In this document: positions 9,052-19,069 of the stretch, piece after piece | How the letters are laid out: each line of letters opens with the position of its first letter | Numbering within the stretch: the first letter of the stretch is position 1 | Source: Mycolicibacterium crocinum | GTDB taxonomy: Bacteria; Actinomycetota; Actinomycetes; Mycobacteriales; Mycobacteriaceae | DNA: 64,000 nt | Assembly: GCF_022370635.2 (NCBI RefSeq) | Contig: NZ_CP092362.2 | Coordinates: 2,356,001-2,420,000 of the forward strand | Direction of reading: 5' to 3' | Notes under the pieces: generated by a model | Database searches by the model: none | What the model was told of the DNA's origin: nothing | Seen by the model: only the letters and a program-made list of their open reading frames with translations | Program-made: the position numbers and the translations under genes

Positions 9052-10106
9052 CGCGATTCATCGAGGGTGATGACGACCTTGACGTCGTCATCACCGGCGG
9101 CGAACGCCTTCGTCGCGTCACGCAGCGGCACGCGCCGGGTTATCAAGCTGGCCAACCACGTCGGATCGGCTTTCGCCAGCGCCTCGGCGGCCTGCCGGTA
9201 ATGGCGCAGGTTGGCATTGACCGAACCCACCACCGCGTCGTTTTCCAGAACGATGTCGCGATTGAGCCCGCCCGCATCCACCGTGAGGTTGCGGCCCGTG
9301 GGGGAGACACCGGTCAACGCGACGATGCCGTAGGAGCCGGTGACCTTCATGGCGTCGAACACCAGCGAGCCCACCCCGGTGGCTTCGATGACGATGTCCG
9401 GCTGGACCTTTCCGACCGCCTCTTCGACGCTGGTGTGGTGGTAGGTGGCGTTCAGGTCGTCCACGATGCCTGGTTTGGGCCCGTCCGTGACCCGGTCCAG
9501 CACGTGGACTTCCAGACCGTGCTGGACGCCCAGGAGGGCCGCGAGCAGACCGATCGGGCCAGCGCCGGTGACCAGCGCGGTGCGCGGTTCGAACCAGGCC
9601 CGCTGCCCGACGCGGTACACCTGTTCCCATGCCTTGGCCACGACGGTGGTCGGTTCCATCAGCATGCCGACCTCGGCCAGAGCGTCGTCGAGTTTGACTG
9701 CGTAATCGGTTTCCACACACCAGATTTCGCTGCCGTATCCGTCGATCTCTTTGATACCCCGTTCGGTGTAGCGGCCGTTGCGGCACATGTCGAACTCGCC
9801 GTGGGCGCAGGCGCCGCAGGGCACCGGATCGGGTCGACGCACCACGCCGACCACCAGGTCGCCTTCGATGAAGTCACTGCCGTCGGGCGCGCTGAGCACC
9901 CGGCCCAGCGACTCGTGGCCGAGAACCAGGCGATCACGTCCCGGCGGAGCCCAGCCGTACGCGCCGGCGGCGATCTCCTTGTCCGTTCCGCAGACACCGA
10001 TCGCCAGGCCGGCCACGCGCATCTCATCCGGTCCGGCGGTGGGCTCGTCGATGTCCTCGACGGCGAGGGAATCAGCTTGGCCGGGCTGTACTGTCAACGC
10101 ACGCAT
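9048..10106 (-). CDS. Zinc-dependent medium-chain dehydrogenase, glucose dehydrogenase-like
   Basis: A 352-residue MDR-superfamily protein. Cys39 ('GVCGTD') and His65-Glu66 ('GHES') are catalytic-zinc ligands. 'PCGACAHGEFDMC' keeps three cysteines of the structural-zinc loop. 'TGAGPIGLLAALLG' is the Rossmann motif for NAD(P). The layout with a long 'EPTTVVAKAWEQ' helix matches the archaeal/bacterial glucose 1-dehydrogenase group (glucose dehydrogenase N/C domains) more than ethanol dehydrogenases. A sugar or polyol substrate is likely but not shown. It appears to be a single-gene unit. Confidence 0.83.
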   Translation of the reverse strand: MRALTVQPGQADSLAVEDIDEPTAGPDEMRVAGLAIGVCGTDKEIAAGAYGWAPPGRDRLVLGHESLGRVLSAPDGSDFIEGDLVVGVVRRPDPVPCGACAHGEFDMCRNGRYTERGIKEIDGYGSEIWCVETDYAVKLDDALAEVGMLMEPTTVVAKAWEQVYRVGQRAWFEPRTALVTGAGPIGLLAALLGVQHGLEVHVLDRVTDGPKPGIVDDLNATYHHTSVEEAVGKVQPDIVIEATGVGSLVFDAMKVTGSYGIVALTGVSPTGRNLTVDAGGLNRDIVLENDAVVGSVNANLRHYRQAAEALAKADPTWLASLITRRVPLRDATKAFAAGDDDVKVVITLDESR

Positions 10107-10176
10107 GTGGACTGCTTACCCGCTGCGCGTCGCCGGCATTCCTTGCCGATGAGTAATGATTGCCACTAGACAAGGA

Positions 10177-11241
10177 TTATCCGCTGATGAACGCCAACCC
10201 GAGGATGCCGACGAGGTACAGGATCACCACAGCAATCGAATCCAGTCCCATCCGTAGCCACTGCCGCTGTGGGCGGAAGATCAATCCCGCCATGTACACC
10301 ACGGTGAGCAGCCCGGCCAGGGCGGTCAGGTAGATATCGGTGTGATGGGCGGTCGGCAGCACCGCCGAACCGGATAGCAGCGTCGCGAGTAGGAACAGCA
10401 CCGGCAGGAAGGCATTGCCGCCGAAGATGTCGCTCATCGCCAGCTTGTAGTCGCCCATCCGGGTCGACGCCAAGCCTGTCGACAGCTCAGGCAGTGACGT
10501 GGCGGCGGCGAGCACGGTGGCGCCGAACAGCACCCCCGACATTCCCCAGCGGCCGAACACCTCTTCACCGCTGCGTTCGATGACAACACCGGCGACCAGT
10601 GTCGCGACGGCTGCGATAGCGAAAACGGTGACGGCGCGGCCGGTGGTGACGCCCTTTGTCGTCGCGGTCTTCTCGTTGGTCGCCGTGGAGTGCCCGGGTG
10701 GCTTCTCTTGGCTGTCCGGCGCATGCCCGGATTCGTGCCACGGCAGCCCATGTCCGGCCCGCCGGATCAGGAAGAGGCCGATCGCCCACACCACGACGAT
10801 GAGTACTGCACCGGGAGTCAGCCGCCAGGCGATCAACGAATCCGGCAACTGAGTGGACATCACCACGATCACCAGCAGGGCCACCACGAGTCCGGCTTCC
10901 AGTACCAACGTCAGCGATGCGGCCAGGTAGGTCAAGGGTTTACGCGGGCGCGTGCCTGCGGCGTCGAGAACAGCCAGCACCACAGTCTGGATCGCGATAC
11001 CACCGAGGATGTTGCCCACGGCTACGTCGACGTGATGGGACAGCGCCGCGCTGGCGGTGATGGCGATCTCCGGCAGGTTCGTCGCGATCGCCAGCAAGAT
11101 CACCCCGCCGAGTGCGGAACCGAGATGCCAGCGCTGCGAGAGCACGTCGGTCGTCTGCGACAACTTGATCCCGGCGATCCAGATGACGGCCGCGGAGGCG
11201 ATGAAAATGGCCACCAGTGCCAGTGAGGGTAAAGACGTCAC
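10177..11241 (-). CDS. Sodium/calcium exchanger family (CaCA) cation antiporter
   Basis: A 354-residue membrane protein with two homologous halves of about five helices. The alpha-repeats that form the ion pathway are 'ATNLPEIAITA...GNILGG' near residue 55 and 'ATSLPELSTGL...SDIFGGNA' near residue 245, each with the key acidic residue. A hydrophilic loop of about 40 residues (His/Thr-rich) separates the halves. Members exchange calcium or other cations for Na+ or H+. The GTG start follows a GGGGGGAAC ribosome site and lies 75 bases after the sigC stop, so read-through from sigC is possible. Confidence 0.85.
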   Translation of the reverse strand: MTSLPSLALVAIFIASAAVIWIAGIKLSQTTDVLSQRWHLGSALGGVILLAIATNLPEIAITASAALSHHVDVAVGNILGGIAIQTVVLAVLDAAGTRPRKPLTYLAASLTLVLEAGLVVALLVIVVMSTQLPDSLIAWRLTPGAVLIVVVWAIGLFLIRRAGHGLPWHESGHAPDSQEKPPGHSTATNEKTATTKGVTTGRAVTVFAIAAVATLVAGVVIERSGEEVFGRWGMSGVLFGATVLAAATSLPELSTGLASTRMGDYKLAMSDIFGGNAFLPVLFLLATLLSGSAVLPTAHHTDIYLTALAGLLTVVYMAGLIFRPQRQWLRMGLDSIAVVILYLVGILGLAFISG

Positions 11242-11285
11242 CGATGTCTGTTCCCCCCGCGCGCGGTGTATTAACCGGGGAACAA

Positions 11286-11309
11286 CAGTTGTCGAGGGAC
11301 AAACAACTG
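11286..11309 (-). other. Inverted repeat between sigC and the exchanger gene
   Basis: CAGTTGT, a 10-base spacer and ACAACTG form a perfect 7-base inverted repeat just after the sigC stop and before the exchanger start. It may be a weak terminator or an operator; nothing else in the sequence decides between these. Confidence 0.3.
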
Positions 11310-11316
11310 CGGTGGC

Positions 11317-11868
11317 TCAGCCGACCTCGTCCTCGCGATTGGCGGCGCTGAGCAGATCCTCGCGGGCGCGCGCCACCCGGGAACGGATGGTGCCCACCGG
11401 GCAGCCGCACACCTCGGCCGCCTCGGCGTAGGAGAGTCCCAGCACCTGGGTCAGCATCAGGGCGTCGCGGCGATCGGAGTCCAGACCGTCGAGCAACATC
11501 CTGATCTCGATGATGTCCTCGAACCGGCTGGCGCTGCGCCGGGTGTCGAGCACCTGCTCGACGTCGATCGCGGACGTGGTGCGCGGTCGTGCCTGATTGC
11601 GGCGGATCTGGTCCACGACCACGCGGCGGGCGATCGACAGCAGCCAGGTCCGGGCCGAGGATCGCCCGGAAAAGCGGGGGAGTGCGCCCAACGCACGCAG
11701 GAACGTCTCCTGCGTCAGGTCGTCGGCGTGACCGGGATCACCGAGGAAAGCGACAGTGCGCCACACGTCGCGCTGGGTGGCCTTGATGAACGCGTCGAGA
11801 GCAGCGGAATCACCTCGGCCGGCGGCCAGTGCCAGCGCGGTCACCGGGTCGTCGTTGCGTTCGGCCAC
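11317..11868 (-). CDS. sigC: ECF RNA polymerase sigma factor SigC
   Basis: A 183-residue ECF sigma factor, about the length of M. tuberculosis SigC (185). Region 2 contains '[18 protein letters not shown]' and 'SSARTWLL'; region 4 contains '[31 protein letters not shown]', here split as the helix-turn-helix around 'AEAAEV' and 'GTIRSRV'. Both closely resemble SigC. The GTG at 11868 was chosen because it lines up with the known N-terminus and has a TACTCT -10 box 8 bases upstream; a reading from 11994 would run into the ctpB start. SigC in M. tuberculosis has been linked to copper acquisition, and here it is divergent from a copper-type ATPase. No anti-sigma gene is adjacent. Confidence 0.9.
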   Translation of the reverse strand: MAERNDDPVTALALAAGRGDSAALDAFIKATQRDVWRTVAFLGDPGHADDLTQETFLRALGALPRFSGRSSARTWLLSIARRVVVDQIRRNQARPRTTSAIDVEQVLDTRRSASRFEDIIEIRMLLDGLDSDRRDALMLTQVLGLSYAEAAEVCGCPVGTIRSRVARAREDLLSAANREDEVG

Positions 11869-11876
11869 GTTCAGTG

Positions 11877-11882
11877 AGAGTA
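11877..11882 (-). promoter_or_regulatory. -10 element of a probable leaderless sigC promoter
   Basis: TACTCT on the minus strand is followed by 8 bases and the GTG start of sigC. This is the spacing at which transcription would begin on the start codon, as is common in mycobacteria. There is no ribosome site upstream of this GTG, which fits a leaderless transcript. Confidence 0.5.
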
Positions 11883-11940
11883 GGGGATCAGCGTGACCGG
11901 CACGTTCCGGGGCTGTTGCCGGAGCGTATTTTGGGTGGCC

Positions 11941-11969
11941 GGGAACCTGACGGCCTCGGCAGACGACTC
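11941..11969 (+). promoter_or_regulatory. Candidate ECF-type promoter of ctpB
   Basis: GGGAAC at 11941-11946, a 17-base spacer and CGACTC at 11964-11969 resemble an ECF sigma promoter, 33 bases before the ctpB ATG. It is a partial match to the published SigC consensus (SSSAAT, spacer, CGTSSS). The divergent sigC gene makes SigC the natural candidate. Confidence 0.45.
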
Positions 11970-12002
11970 TTCGGTCGGGTCCCCACTCAACCAAGGAGAG
12001 CG

Positions 12003-14252
12003 ATGACGATGTCGGTCGTGGGCGGCACAGCCGCCAGCGGCGTGGCTGACGTCGCCCATCGTGTCGAACTCGACGTCTCAGGGATGTCGTGCGCGGCGTG
12101 CGCCGCCCGGGTCGAGAACAAGCTGAACAAGCTCGACGGGGTGCGCGCGTCGGTCAACTTCGCCACCCGGGTGGCCAGCGTCGATATCGCCGAAACGGTG
12201 GCCACCGACGACCTGTGCGAGGTGATCCGTAAGGCCGGCTATGACGCCGCCCCGCGCTCGGCGACAGCGACCGAACCGGTGGACCCCGACGACACGTTGG
12301 CCCGCAGCCTGCTGCGCCGACTGGCCATCGCCGCGGTGCTGTTCGTGCCGCTGGCCGATCTGTCGGTGATGTTCGCGGTGGTGCCCAGCACCCGGTTCAC
12401 CGGCTGGGGCTGGCTGCTGACCGCCCTCGCGGCGCCGATCGTCACCTGGGCGGCCTGGCCGTTCCACCGGGTCGCGCTGCGCAACGCCCGCCACGGCACC
12501 GCCTCGATGGAGACGCTGATCTCGGTCGGGGTCACCGCCGCCACGCTGTGGTCGCTCTACACGATCTTCATCGGCCACCACGATCGGCAGGCCGCAGGCA
12601 TTTGGCAGGCGCTGCTGAGCAGTGACGCCATCTATCTGGAGGTGGCCGCCGGTGTCACCGTCTTCATCCTGGCCGGCCGGTACTTCGAGGCGCGAGCCAA
12701 GTCGCGGGCGGGCAGCGCGCTGCGGGCGCTCGCCGCGCTGAGCGCCAAGAATGTGTCGGTGCTGCTGGCCGACGGCAGCGAAATGGTGCTGCCCGCCGAC
12801 GAACTCAAAGAACAGCAGAAGTTCGTGGTGCGTCCCGGCGAGACGATCGCCGCCGACGGGCTGGTGGTCGAGGGCGACGCCGCGATCGACATGAGCGCGA
12901 TGACCGGCGAAGCCAAACCGTCACGCGCCCATCCCGGTGGGCCGGTGATCGGCGGCACAGTAGTGCTCGACGGCCGGTTGATCGTCGAGGCCGCCGCCGT
13001 GGGTGCCGACACGCAGTTCGCCGGGATGGTTCGGCTGGTCGAAGAAGCACAGGCCCAGAAGGCTGACGCTCAGCGGCTGGCCGACCGGATCGCCGGCGTC
13101 TTCGTGCCGGTCGTGTTCCTGATCGCGGCACTGACCGCAGTGGGCTGGCTGTTCGCCGGAGCCGACGCTGACCGGGTGTTCTCGGCCGCGCTGGCGGTTC
13201 TGGTGATCGCCTGCCCCTGCGCTCTGGGGCTGGCGACCCCGACGGCGATGATGGTGGCCTCGGGACGCGGCGCGCAGCTCGGAATCTTTCTGAAGGGCTA
13301 CCGGGCGTTGGAGGCCATTCGCGCGGTGGACACCGTGGTGTTCGACAAGACCGGCACGCTGACCACCGGGCATCTCGCGGTCACCGAGGTGACCGTCACC
13401 GACGACCGGTCACCTGGCGAGGTGCTGGCGCTGGCCGCGGCCGTCGAGGTCGCCTCCGAACATGCTGTCGCCGTGGCTATCACGACCGCCACCGACGAGC
13501 GTCGGCCGGTGGAGGATTTCCGTGCCCATCCGGGTCGCGGGGTCACCGGCACGGTATCGGGGCACCGGGTGACCGTCGGGCGCCCGTCCTGGGTCGCCGG
13601 GCAGGCCGACCTGCCCGAGTCGGTTCAGTCAGCTCGGCGCAGTGGTGAATCCCGCGGGGAGACAGTGGTATTCGTCGCGGTGGACGGACAGGTGTGCGGT
13701 GCCGTGGCAGTGGCCGATGCGGTCAAGGAATCCGCGTCGGACGCGGTGACCGCCCTGCACCGCAGGGGGCTGCGGACCGTACTGCTCACCGGCGACAACG
13801 CCGCCGCCGCCGGCGCGGTGGCGGCGCAGGTCGGCATCGACGAAGTCATCGCCGAGGTATTGCCGGAAGGCAAGGTCGACGTCATCGAGCAACTGCGCGA
13901 ACAGGGCCGAGTGGTCGCCATGGTCGGCGACGGCATCAACGACGGCCCCGCGCTGGCGTCGGCGGACCTGGGCCTGGCGATCGGGCGCGGCACCGACGTG
14001 GCGATCGGCGCCGCCGACATCATCCTGGTGCGCGACGATCTCGACATCGTCCCGCAGGCCCTCGACCTGGCCAAGGCCACCATGCGCACGATCCGGACCA
14101 ATCTGTTCTGGGCCTTCGGCTACAACGTGGCGGCCATTCCGATCGCCGCCGCCGGGCTGCTCAACCCGCTCATCGCCGGTGCGGCGATGGCGTTCTCGTC
14201 ATTCTTCGTCGTCTCAAACAGCCTGCGGCTGCGTAACTTCGACGCCCGCTAA
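12003..14252 (+). CDS. ctpB: Copper-type P1B ATPase CtpB
   Basis: A 749-residue heavy-metal ATPase. An N-terminal HMA domain carries Cys30/Cys33 ('GMSCAAC'). The transport site is Cys404-Pro-Cys406 ('ACPCALG'), the phosphorylated residue is Asp448 ('DKTGT'), the actuator loop is 'MTGEAKP', and the hinge is '[11 protein letters not shown]'. Long stretches match M. tuberculosis CtpB ('KLNK', '[13 protein letters not shown]', '[12 protein letters not shown]'). It moves Cu(I) or a related soft metal across the inner membrane. The ATG at 12003 has AAGGAGAG two bases upstream, and the reading frame before it is unsupported. A CopZ-like gene follows 15 bases later, so the two form an operon. Confidence 0.92.
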   Translation: MTMSVVGGTAASGVADVAHRVELDVSGMSCAACAARVENKLNKLDGVRASVNFATRVASVDIAETVATDDLCEVIRKAGYDAAPRSATATEPVDPDDTLARSLLRRLAIAAVLFVPLADLSVMFAVVPSTRFTGWGWLLTALAAPIVTWAAWPFHRVALRNARHGTASMETLISVGVTAATLWSLYTIFIGHHDRQAAGIWQALLSSDAIYLEVAAGVTVFILAGRYFEARAKSRAGSALRALAALSAKNVSVLLADGSEMVLPADELKEQQKFVVRPGETIAADGLVVEGDAAIDMSAMTGEAKPSRAHPGGPVIGGTVVLDGRLIVEAAAVGADTQFAGMVRLVEEAQAQKADAQRLADRIAGVFVPVVFLIAALTAVGWLFAGADADRVFSAALAVLVIACPCALGLATPTAMMVASGRGAQLGIFLKGYRALEAIRAVDTVVFDKTGTLTTGHLAVTEVTVTDDRSPGEVLALAAAVEVASEHAVAVAITTATDERRPVEDFRAHPGRGVTGTVSGHRVTVGRPSWVAGQADLPESVQSARRSGESRGETVVFVAVDGQVCGAVAVADAVKESASDAVTALHRRGLRTVLLTGDNAAAAGAVAAQVGIDEVIAEVLPEGKVDVIEQLREQGRVVAMVGDGINDGPALASADLGLAIGRGTDVAIGAADIILVRDDLDIVPQALDLAKATMRTIRTNLFWAFGYNVAAIPIAAAGLLNPLIAGAAMAFSSFFVVSNSLRLRNFDAR

Positions 14253-14267
14253 CGGAAGGCATATTTC

Positions 14268-14474
14268 GTGTCACAGACATTCGAGGTCACCGGCCTGCAC
14301 TGCCAGAGTTGTGTGCGGGTGGTCACCGAAGCGCTCACCGAACTGCCAGCGGTCAACGGCGTCGAGATCGACCTCGACGCCGAGGGCACATCGGTGGTGC
14401 GGGTCGACGGCGATATCACCGTCGAGCAGGTGCGGGCCGCACTCGCCGACGAGGACTACACCGTCGTCGGCTGA
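14268..14474 (+). CDS. CopZ-like heavy-metal-associated domain protein
   Basis: A 68-residue single HMA (ferredoxin-like) domain with the metal-binding pair Cys12/Cys15 in 'GLHCQSCV' and the usual conserved hydrophobic core. Proteins of this size deliver Cu(I) to P1B ATPases. The GTG start is 15 bases after ctpB, and the pair make a chaperone-pump operon. The His before the first Cys (L-H-C, where CopZ has M-x-C) is a small deviation. The following hydrolase starts 4 bases after its stop, so it may be transcribed with it. Confidence 0.87.
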   Translation: MSQTFEVTGLHCQSCVRVVTEALTELPAVNGVEIDLDAEGTSVVRVDGDITVEQVRAALADEDYTVVG

Positions 14475-14478
14475 ATCC

Positions 14479-15618
14479 GTGCGCGTCACCACGCCGATAT
14501 CCCTCGAGTTCCTGCGCGGCGCCCAGGAACTCGAACAGACGCCACACGGCCTGCTGCCGCACCGGTTGCCCGCATGGGCCAGGGCGCAGTGTTCTGACCC
14601 CCAGCTGGCGATGGCCGAATCTCAGCCTGCCGGTTGCCGATTGGTGTTCGACACGCGAGCCACCGAGATCGAACTCGAAGCGCTGCGCACCCGGCCCGCG
14701 TACGCGGGCATGCCCATGCGGCCCGACGGTGTCTACGATCTGGTCGTCGACGGGGAGTTGACCGCGCACGCCAGCCTGTCCGGCGGCAATGTGCTGATGA
14801 AGGATGCCGCCGCCGGTACGGAGGAACTGATCCCCGGCGCGCCGAGCGTGATTCGCTTCGCCGACCTTCCGGATCGGCACAAGACGGTCGAAATCTGGTT
14901 GCCGCACAACGAGATCACCGAACTCATCGCGCTACGAAGCGACCGCCCGCTGGAGGCCTCGCCGATCTCGCGGCCCGTCTGGTTGCATCACGGCAGTTCC
15001 ATCAGTCACGGGTCCAACGCCGTACGGCCCACGGGGACCTGGCCGGCGGTGGCTGCGGCCCGCGCCGACGTCGAACTAATCAACCTCGGGATGGGCGGGG
15101 CGGCGATGCTGGACCCCTTCACGGCCCGCACGATGCGCGATATTCCGGCCGATCTGATCAGCGTCAAGATCGGCATCAACATCGTCAACGCCGACCTGAT
15201 GCGCGTGCGCGCGTTCGGTCCCGCGGTGCACGGCTTCCTTGACGCCATCCGCGACGGCCACCCCAGCACGCCGATCATCGTCGTCTCCGCGGTGCACTGT
15301 CCGATTCATGAACGCACGCCGGGACCGCTTGCCCCGGACTTCAGCGGGGGAACACTGGCTTTCGCCGCCACCGGTGATCCGACCGAGGTGTCGGCAGGCA
15401 AGCTCACGCTCAGCGTCATCCGCGACGAGCTCGCCACGATCGTCAGCCAACGCGCGGCCGCCGACCCGCACCTGCGCTACGTCGACGGACTCGACCTCTA
15501 CGGGCCGACCGATTTCGCCGAGTTCCCGCTTCCCGATCGGCTGCATCCGGGGCCGGAGGCTCACGAACGTATCGGGCAGCGCTTCGCCACCGTCATCGGT
15601 GAGACGATTCGGCGCTGA
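14479..15618 (+). CDS. SGNH/GDSL-type hydrolase with an N-terminal accessory domain
   Basis: A 379-residue protein. Residues 1-155 form a beta-rich domain of unknown role, like that in other two-domain GDSL lipases. The SGNH fold follows: block I 'HGSSISHG' (Ser173 or 174 as nucleophile), block II Gly in 'NLGMGGAAM', block III Asn in 'GINIVN', and block V Asp-x-x-His in 'DRLHPGPEAH'. It is therefore an esterase or deacylase of unknown substrate. The GTG at 14479 lies just after the CopZ-like stop; no signal peptide is seen. Membership in the copper operon is positional only. Confidence 0.8.
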   Translation: MRVTTPISLEFLRGAQELEQTPHGLLPHRLPAWARAQCSDPQLAMAESQPAGCRLVFDTRATEIELEALRTRPAYAGMPMRPDGVYDLVVDGELTAHASLSGGNVLMKDAAAGTEELIPGAPSVIRFADLPDRHKTVEIWLPHNEITELIALRSDRPLEASPISRPVWLHHGSSISHGSNAVRPTGTWPAVAAARADVELINLGMGGAAMLDPFTARTMRDIPADLISVKIGINIVNADLMRVRAFGPAVHGFLDAIRDGHPSTPIIVVSAVHCPIHERTPGPLAPDFSGGTLAFAATGDPTEVSAGKLTLSVIRDELATIVSQRAAADPHLRYVDGLDLYGPTDFAEFPLPDRLHPGPEAHERIGQRFATVIGETIRR

Positions 15619-15644
15619 GCCCGGGGCAACCCCTATCGATCAAT

Positions 15645-15663
15645 ATCAACTACTTGTTATTCT
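15645..15663 (+). promoter_or_regulatory. MarR-type operator abutting the -10 box of the first Rieske operon
   Basis: ATCAACTACTTGTT at 15645-15658 is an imperfect palindrome that matches the two palindromes at 19023 and 19043 at 11 or more of 14 positions. Its last base is the first T of a TATTCT -10 box (15658-15663), exactly the arrangement seen at 19043-19061. AAGGAG at 15703 and a TTG at 15715 follow. I infer repression by the MarR protein encoded at 18556. Confidence 0.6.
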
Positions 15664-15714
15664 TCTGCGGCAGCAATAGCGTCGAACGGTATCCACCCGT
15701 CGAAGGAGAAGACG

Positions 15715-16980
15715 TTGCCTCGCTTCCCCAAGCCCGCCGAAGGCAGCTGGACCGAGCACTACCCCGAGCTGGGGACCGGTCCGGTGTCCTACGAGGATTC
15801 CATCAGCCCGGAGTTCTACGAACTCGAACGTGAGGCGGTGTTCAAGCGCGCCTGGCTCAATGTGGGGCGCGTGGAACAGATTCCGCGTACCGGCAACTAC
15901 TTCACCAAAGAACTCAAGGTCGTCAACACCTCGATCATCGTGGTGCGCAACCGTGACGGCAAGGTCAACGCGTTCCACAACATCTGCCGGCACCGGGGCA
16001 ACAAGCTGGTCTGGGATGACGACCCGCGGGCGGAAAGCTCGGGGACCTGCCGCCAATTCGTGTGCAAATACCACGCCTGGCGCTACGACCTGGACGGCAA
16101 CCTCACCTTCGTTCAGCAGGAGGAGGAGTTCTTCGACCTGGACAAGAACCGCTACGGCCTCGTGCCCGTGCACTGTGATGTCTGGGAGGGGTTCATCTTC
16201 GTCAACTTCGCGCCCGTGCCCGAGCAGTCACTGACCGAGTTCCTCGGCCCGATGATCACCGGCTTGGAGGGCTATCCCTTCGACAAGCTGACGTCGCGGT
16301 TCTATTACCGATCCGAGGTCAAGGCCAACTGGAAGCTGTACCTCGACGCGTTCCAGGAGTTCTATCACGCGCCGGTACTGCACGCGAACCAGTCACCGAC
16401 CAAGTATTCGCAAGCCGCGGCCGAGGCCGGGTTCGAGGCCCCGCACTACCGCATCGACGGCCCACACCGCCTGGTGAGCACGTCGGGAGTGCGGGTCTGG
16501 GAGATGGACTCCGAGATGCGCAAGCCGATCGAAGACATCTGCCGCAGTGGACTTTTCGGGCCGTGGGACGGACCGGACCTCGGCGAGATGCCACCGGGCC
16601 TGAATCCGGCCAAGTGCAATCCGTGGGGGCTGGACTCGTTCCAGCTCTTCCCGAACTTCGTCATCCTCATCTGGGGGCAGGGCTGGTACCTGACGTACCA
16701 CTACTGGCCCACCTCGCATAACACCCACATCTTTGAAGGCTCGGCGTATTTCCCGCAGCCGCGCAGCCCGCGGGAACGCATCGCGCAGGAATTGGCCGCC
16801 GCCTCGTTCAAGGAGTACGGCCTGCAGGACGCCAATACCCTTGAGGCCACGCAGATGATGGTCGAGTCGGGCTACGTCGACAAGTTCCTGCTCAACGACC
16901 AGGAAGTGCTGTTGCGGCACCTCCACAAGGAGACGGCCGACTGGGTTGACGAGTACCAGCGCAAGAAAGCCGAGGTGTGA
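15715..16980 (+). CDS. Rieske non-heme iron oxygenase alpha subunit (copy 1)
   Basis: A 421-residue ring-hydroxylating-type oxygenase. The Rieske 2Fe-2S site is Cys91-x-His93 ('CRHRG') and Cys117-x2-His120 ('CKYHAW'). The catalytic iron site is His218-x4-His223 in 'EFYHAPVLH'. The residue that bridges the two centres is Glu215, where most relatives have Asp; carnitine monooxygenase CntA also has Glu. The TTG start has AAGGAG 6 bases upstream. A related protein of about 110 residues follows 2 bases later. The electron donor is probably the reductase at 19070. The substrate is unknown; a hydroxylation or C-N cleavage step is possible. Confidence 0.88.
   Translation: MPRFPKPAEGSWTEHYPELGTGPVSYEDSISPEFYELEREAVFKRAWLNVGRVEQIPRTGNYFTKELKVVNTSIIVVRNRDGKVNAFHNICRHRGNKLVWDDDPRAESSGTCRQFVCKYHAWRYDLDGNLTFVQQEEEFFDLDKNRYGLVPVHCDVWEGFIFVNFAPVPEQSLTEFLGPMITGLEGYPFDKLTSRFYYRSEVKANWKLYLDAFQEFYHAPVLHANQSPTKYSQAAAEAGFEAPHYRIDGPHRLVSTSGVRVWEMDSEMRKPIEDICRSGLFGPWDGPDLGEMPPGLNPAKCNPWGLDSFQLFPNFVILIWGQGWYLTYHYWPTSHNTHIFEGSAYFPQPRSPRERIAQELAAASFKEYGLQDANTLEATQMMVESGYVDKFLLNDQEVLLRHLHKETADWVDEYQRKKAEV
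15727..15764 (+). repeat. 38-bp direct repeat, copy A (5' end of Rieske gene 1)
   Basis: These 38 bases are identical to 20926-20963 at the start of the second Rieske gene, 5.2 kb downstream in the same orientation. They encode the shared motif 'PKPAEGSWTEHYP'. The rest of the two genes has diverged more, so this block is unusually conserved. Confidence 0.9.
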
Positions 16981-16982
16981 CG

Positions 16983-17305
16983 ATGGCCAAACTGCCCGAG
17001 GAATTCGCCGATCTCGAAGAGTTCGCCGACTGGTGTCTGCCATCGGAATCGCAGCGCTATGCCAAGCGGCTGGCCAGCACCATGACCGAGATGCAGGCGT
17101 TCTACGATGCCATCACTCCCCGCGCCGAAGAGGCAATCGCATACTGCGACAAGTTCTCTCTGGACGATCTGCCGGAAGATGTGCTGAATCTGATGCACCT
17201 GCTGTACTCGATGATCATCGTGTCGTTCCCGGTGGAGTGCTGGAAGCAGCCCAAGGTTCCGGACACCGGCGCCACCGCGCTGGACTGCGTCATCGAACCG
17301 GTCCC

Positions 17306-17309
<4 letters not shown>
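16983..17309 (+). CDS. Small helical partner protein of the Rieske oxygenase (copy 1)
   Basis: A protein of 108 residues, predicted mostly helical and acidic, with no family I can name. It is clearly homologous to the protein at 22179: both contain 'LEEFA', a Trp-Cys pair, 'EEAI.YCDKFSLD.LP' and a hydrophobic 'LYS.I.V' helix. Each copy follows its own Rieske alpha subunit by 2 bases, so a structural or electron-transfer partner is a reasonable inference. It is much smaller than the usual beta subunit (about 170 residues) and has no cystatin-like pattern. The ATG at 16983 was taken; a GTG at 16977 is possible. Confidence 0.8.
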
Positions 17310-18555
<1,246 letters not shown>

Positions 18556-18559
<4 letters not shown>

Positions 18560-19014
18560 AAAACGGACAAGAGAACCTCCTCTGGCTGCTCAAGCAGGCG
18601 TTTCACTACTCGGGGCACACCGTCAACGAAGCGATGAGCAAACACGGTGTCACGAGTGCGCAAACCGGTCTGTTGCGGCAGCTCGCCGACGAACCGGGTT
18701 TGTCCGGGGCCGAGCTCGGTCGCCGGCTGCTGATCAGCCCCCAGGGGGCTCAGCTGGCGTTGGCCACCCTGGAGAAGAACGGTCTGATCGAACGTAAGCC
18801 CGATCCTGAGCACGGGCGCATTCAGCGTGCCTACCTCACCGAGAAGGGGCGGCGCACCGTTACCGCCGCCAATGCCGACGCCGTCGCCGCCCATGACGAG
18901 TTGTTCTCCGTGCTGACCGCCGAAGAGCGGAAGACGTTGGCGGAGTTGCTGGTTCGTATTGTCGTACAAGGGCACGGCGAGGTTTCCTTCACTCTGCACC
19001 CGGAGGCCGACTGA
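18556..19014 (+). CDS. MarR-family transcriptional regulator
   Basis: A 152-residue winged-helix protein. The recognition region is 'LSGAELGRRLLISPQGAQLAL' read across two short helices, with the wing 'IERKPDPEHGRIQRAYLTEKG', here quoted only as its position at residues 75-95. It starts by ATGA overlap with the amidohydrolase gene. The promoter immediately downstream carries two palindromes of about 14 bases, and a third lies before the first Rieske gene. MarR proteins bind such sites as dimers and release them on binding a small phenolic or related ligand, so this is probably the repressor of the whole cluster. Confidence 0.87.
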
Positions 19015-19022
19015 CGCTGGAA

Positions 19023-19061
19023 ATCAAGTGCTTGATACCAATGACAAGTACTTGATATCCT
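19023..19061 (+). promoter_or_regulatory. Double MarR-type operator over a leaderless promoter
   Basis: Palindromes ATCAAGTGCTTGAT (19023-19036) and GACAAGTACTTGAT (19043-19056) start 20 bases apart, about two helical turns. The first covers the -35 box TTGATA (19032-19037). The second fills the spacer and touches the -10 box TATCCT (19056-19061). Eight bases then separate the -10 box from the ATG of the reductase gene, so the transcript is probably leaderless. This is a typical repressor layout. Confidence 0.7.
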
Positions 19062-19069
19062 TGGCCGCG

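Noticed and set aside
9585..9600. GGTTCGAACC as a tRNA T-loop
   Set aside because: It lies inside the dehydrogenase coding frame and no acceptor or anticodon stem can be drawn around it.
11869..11994. N-terminal extension of SigC up to 11994
   Set aside because: It would run over the ctpB promoter and is absent from SigC orthologues; the GTG at 11868 matches family length and a -10 box.
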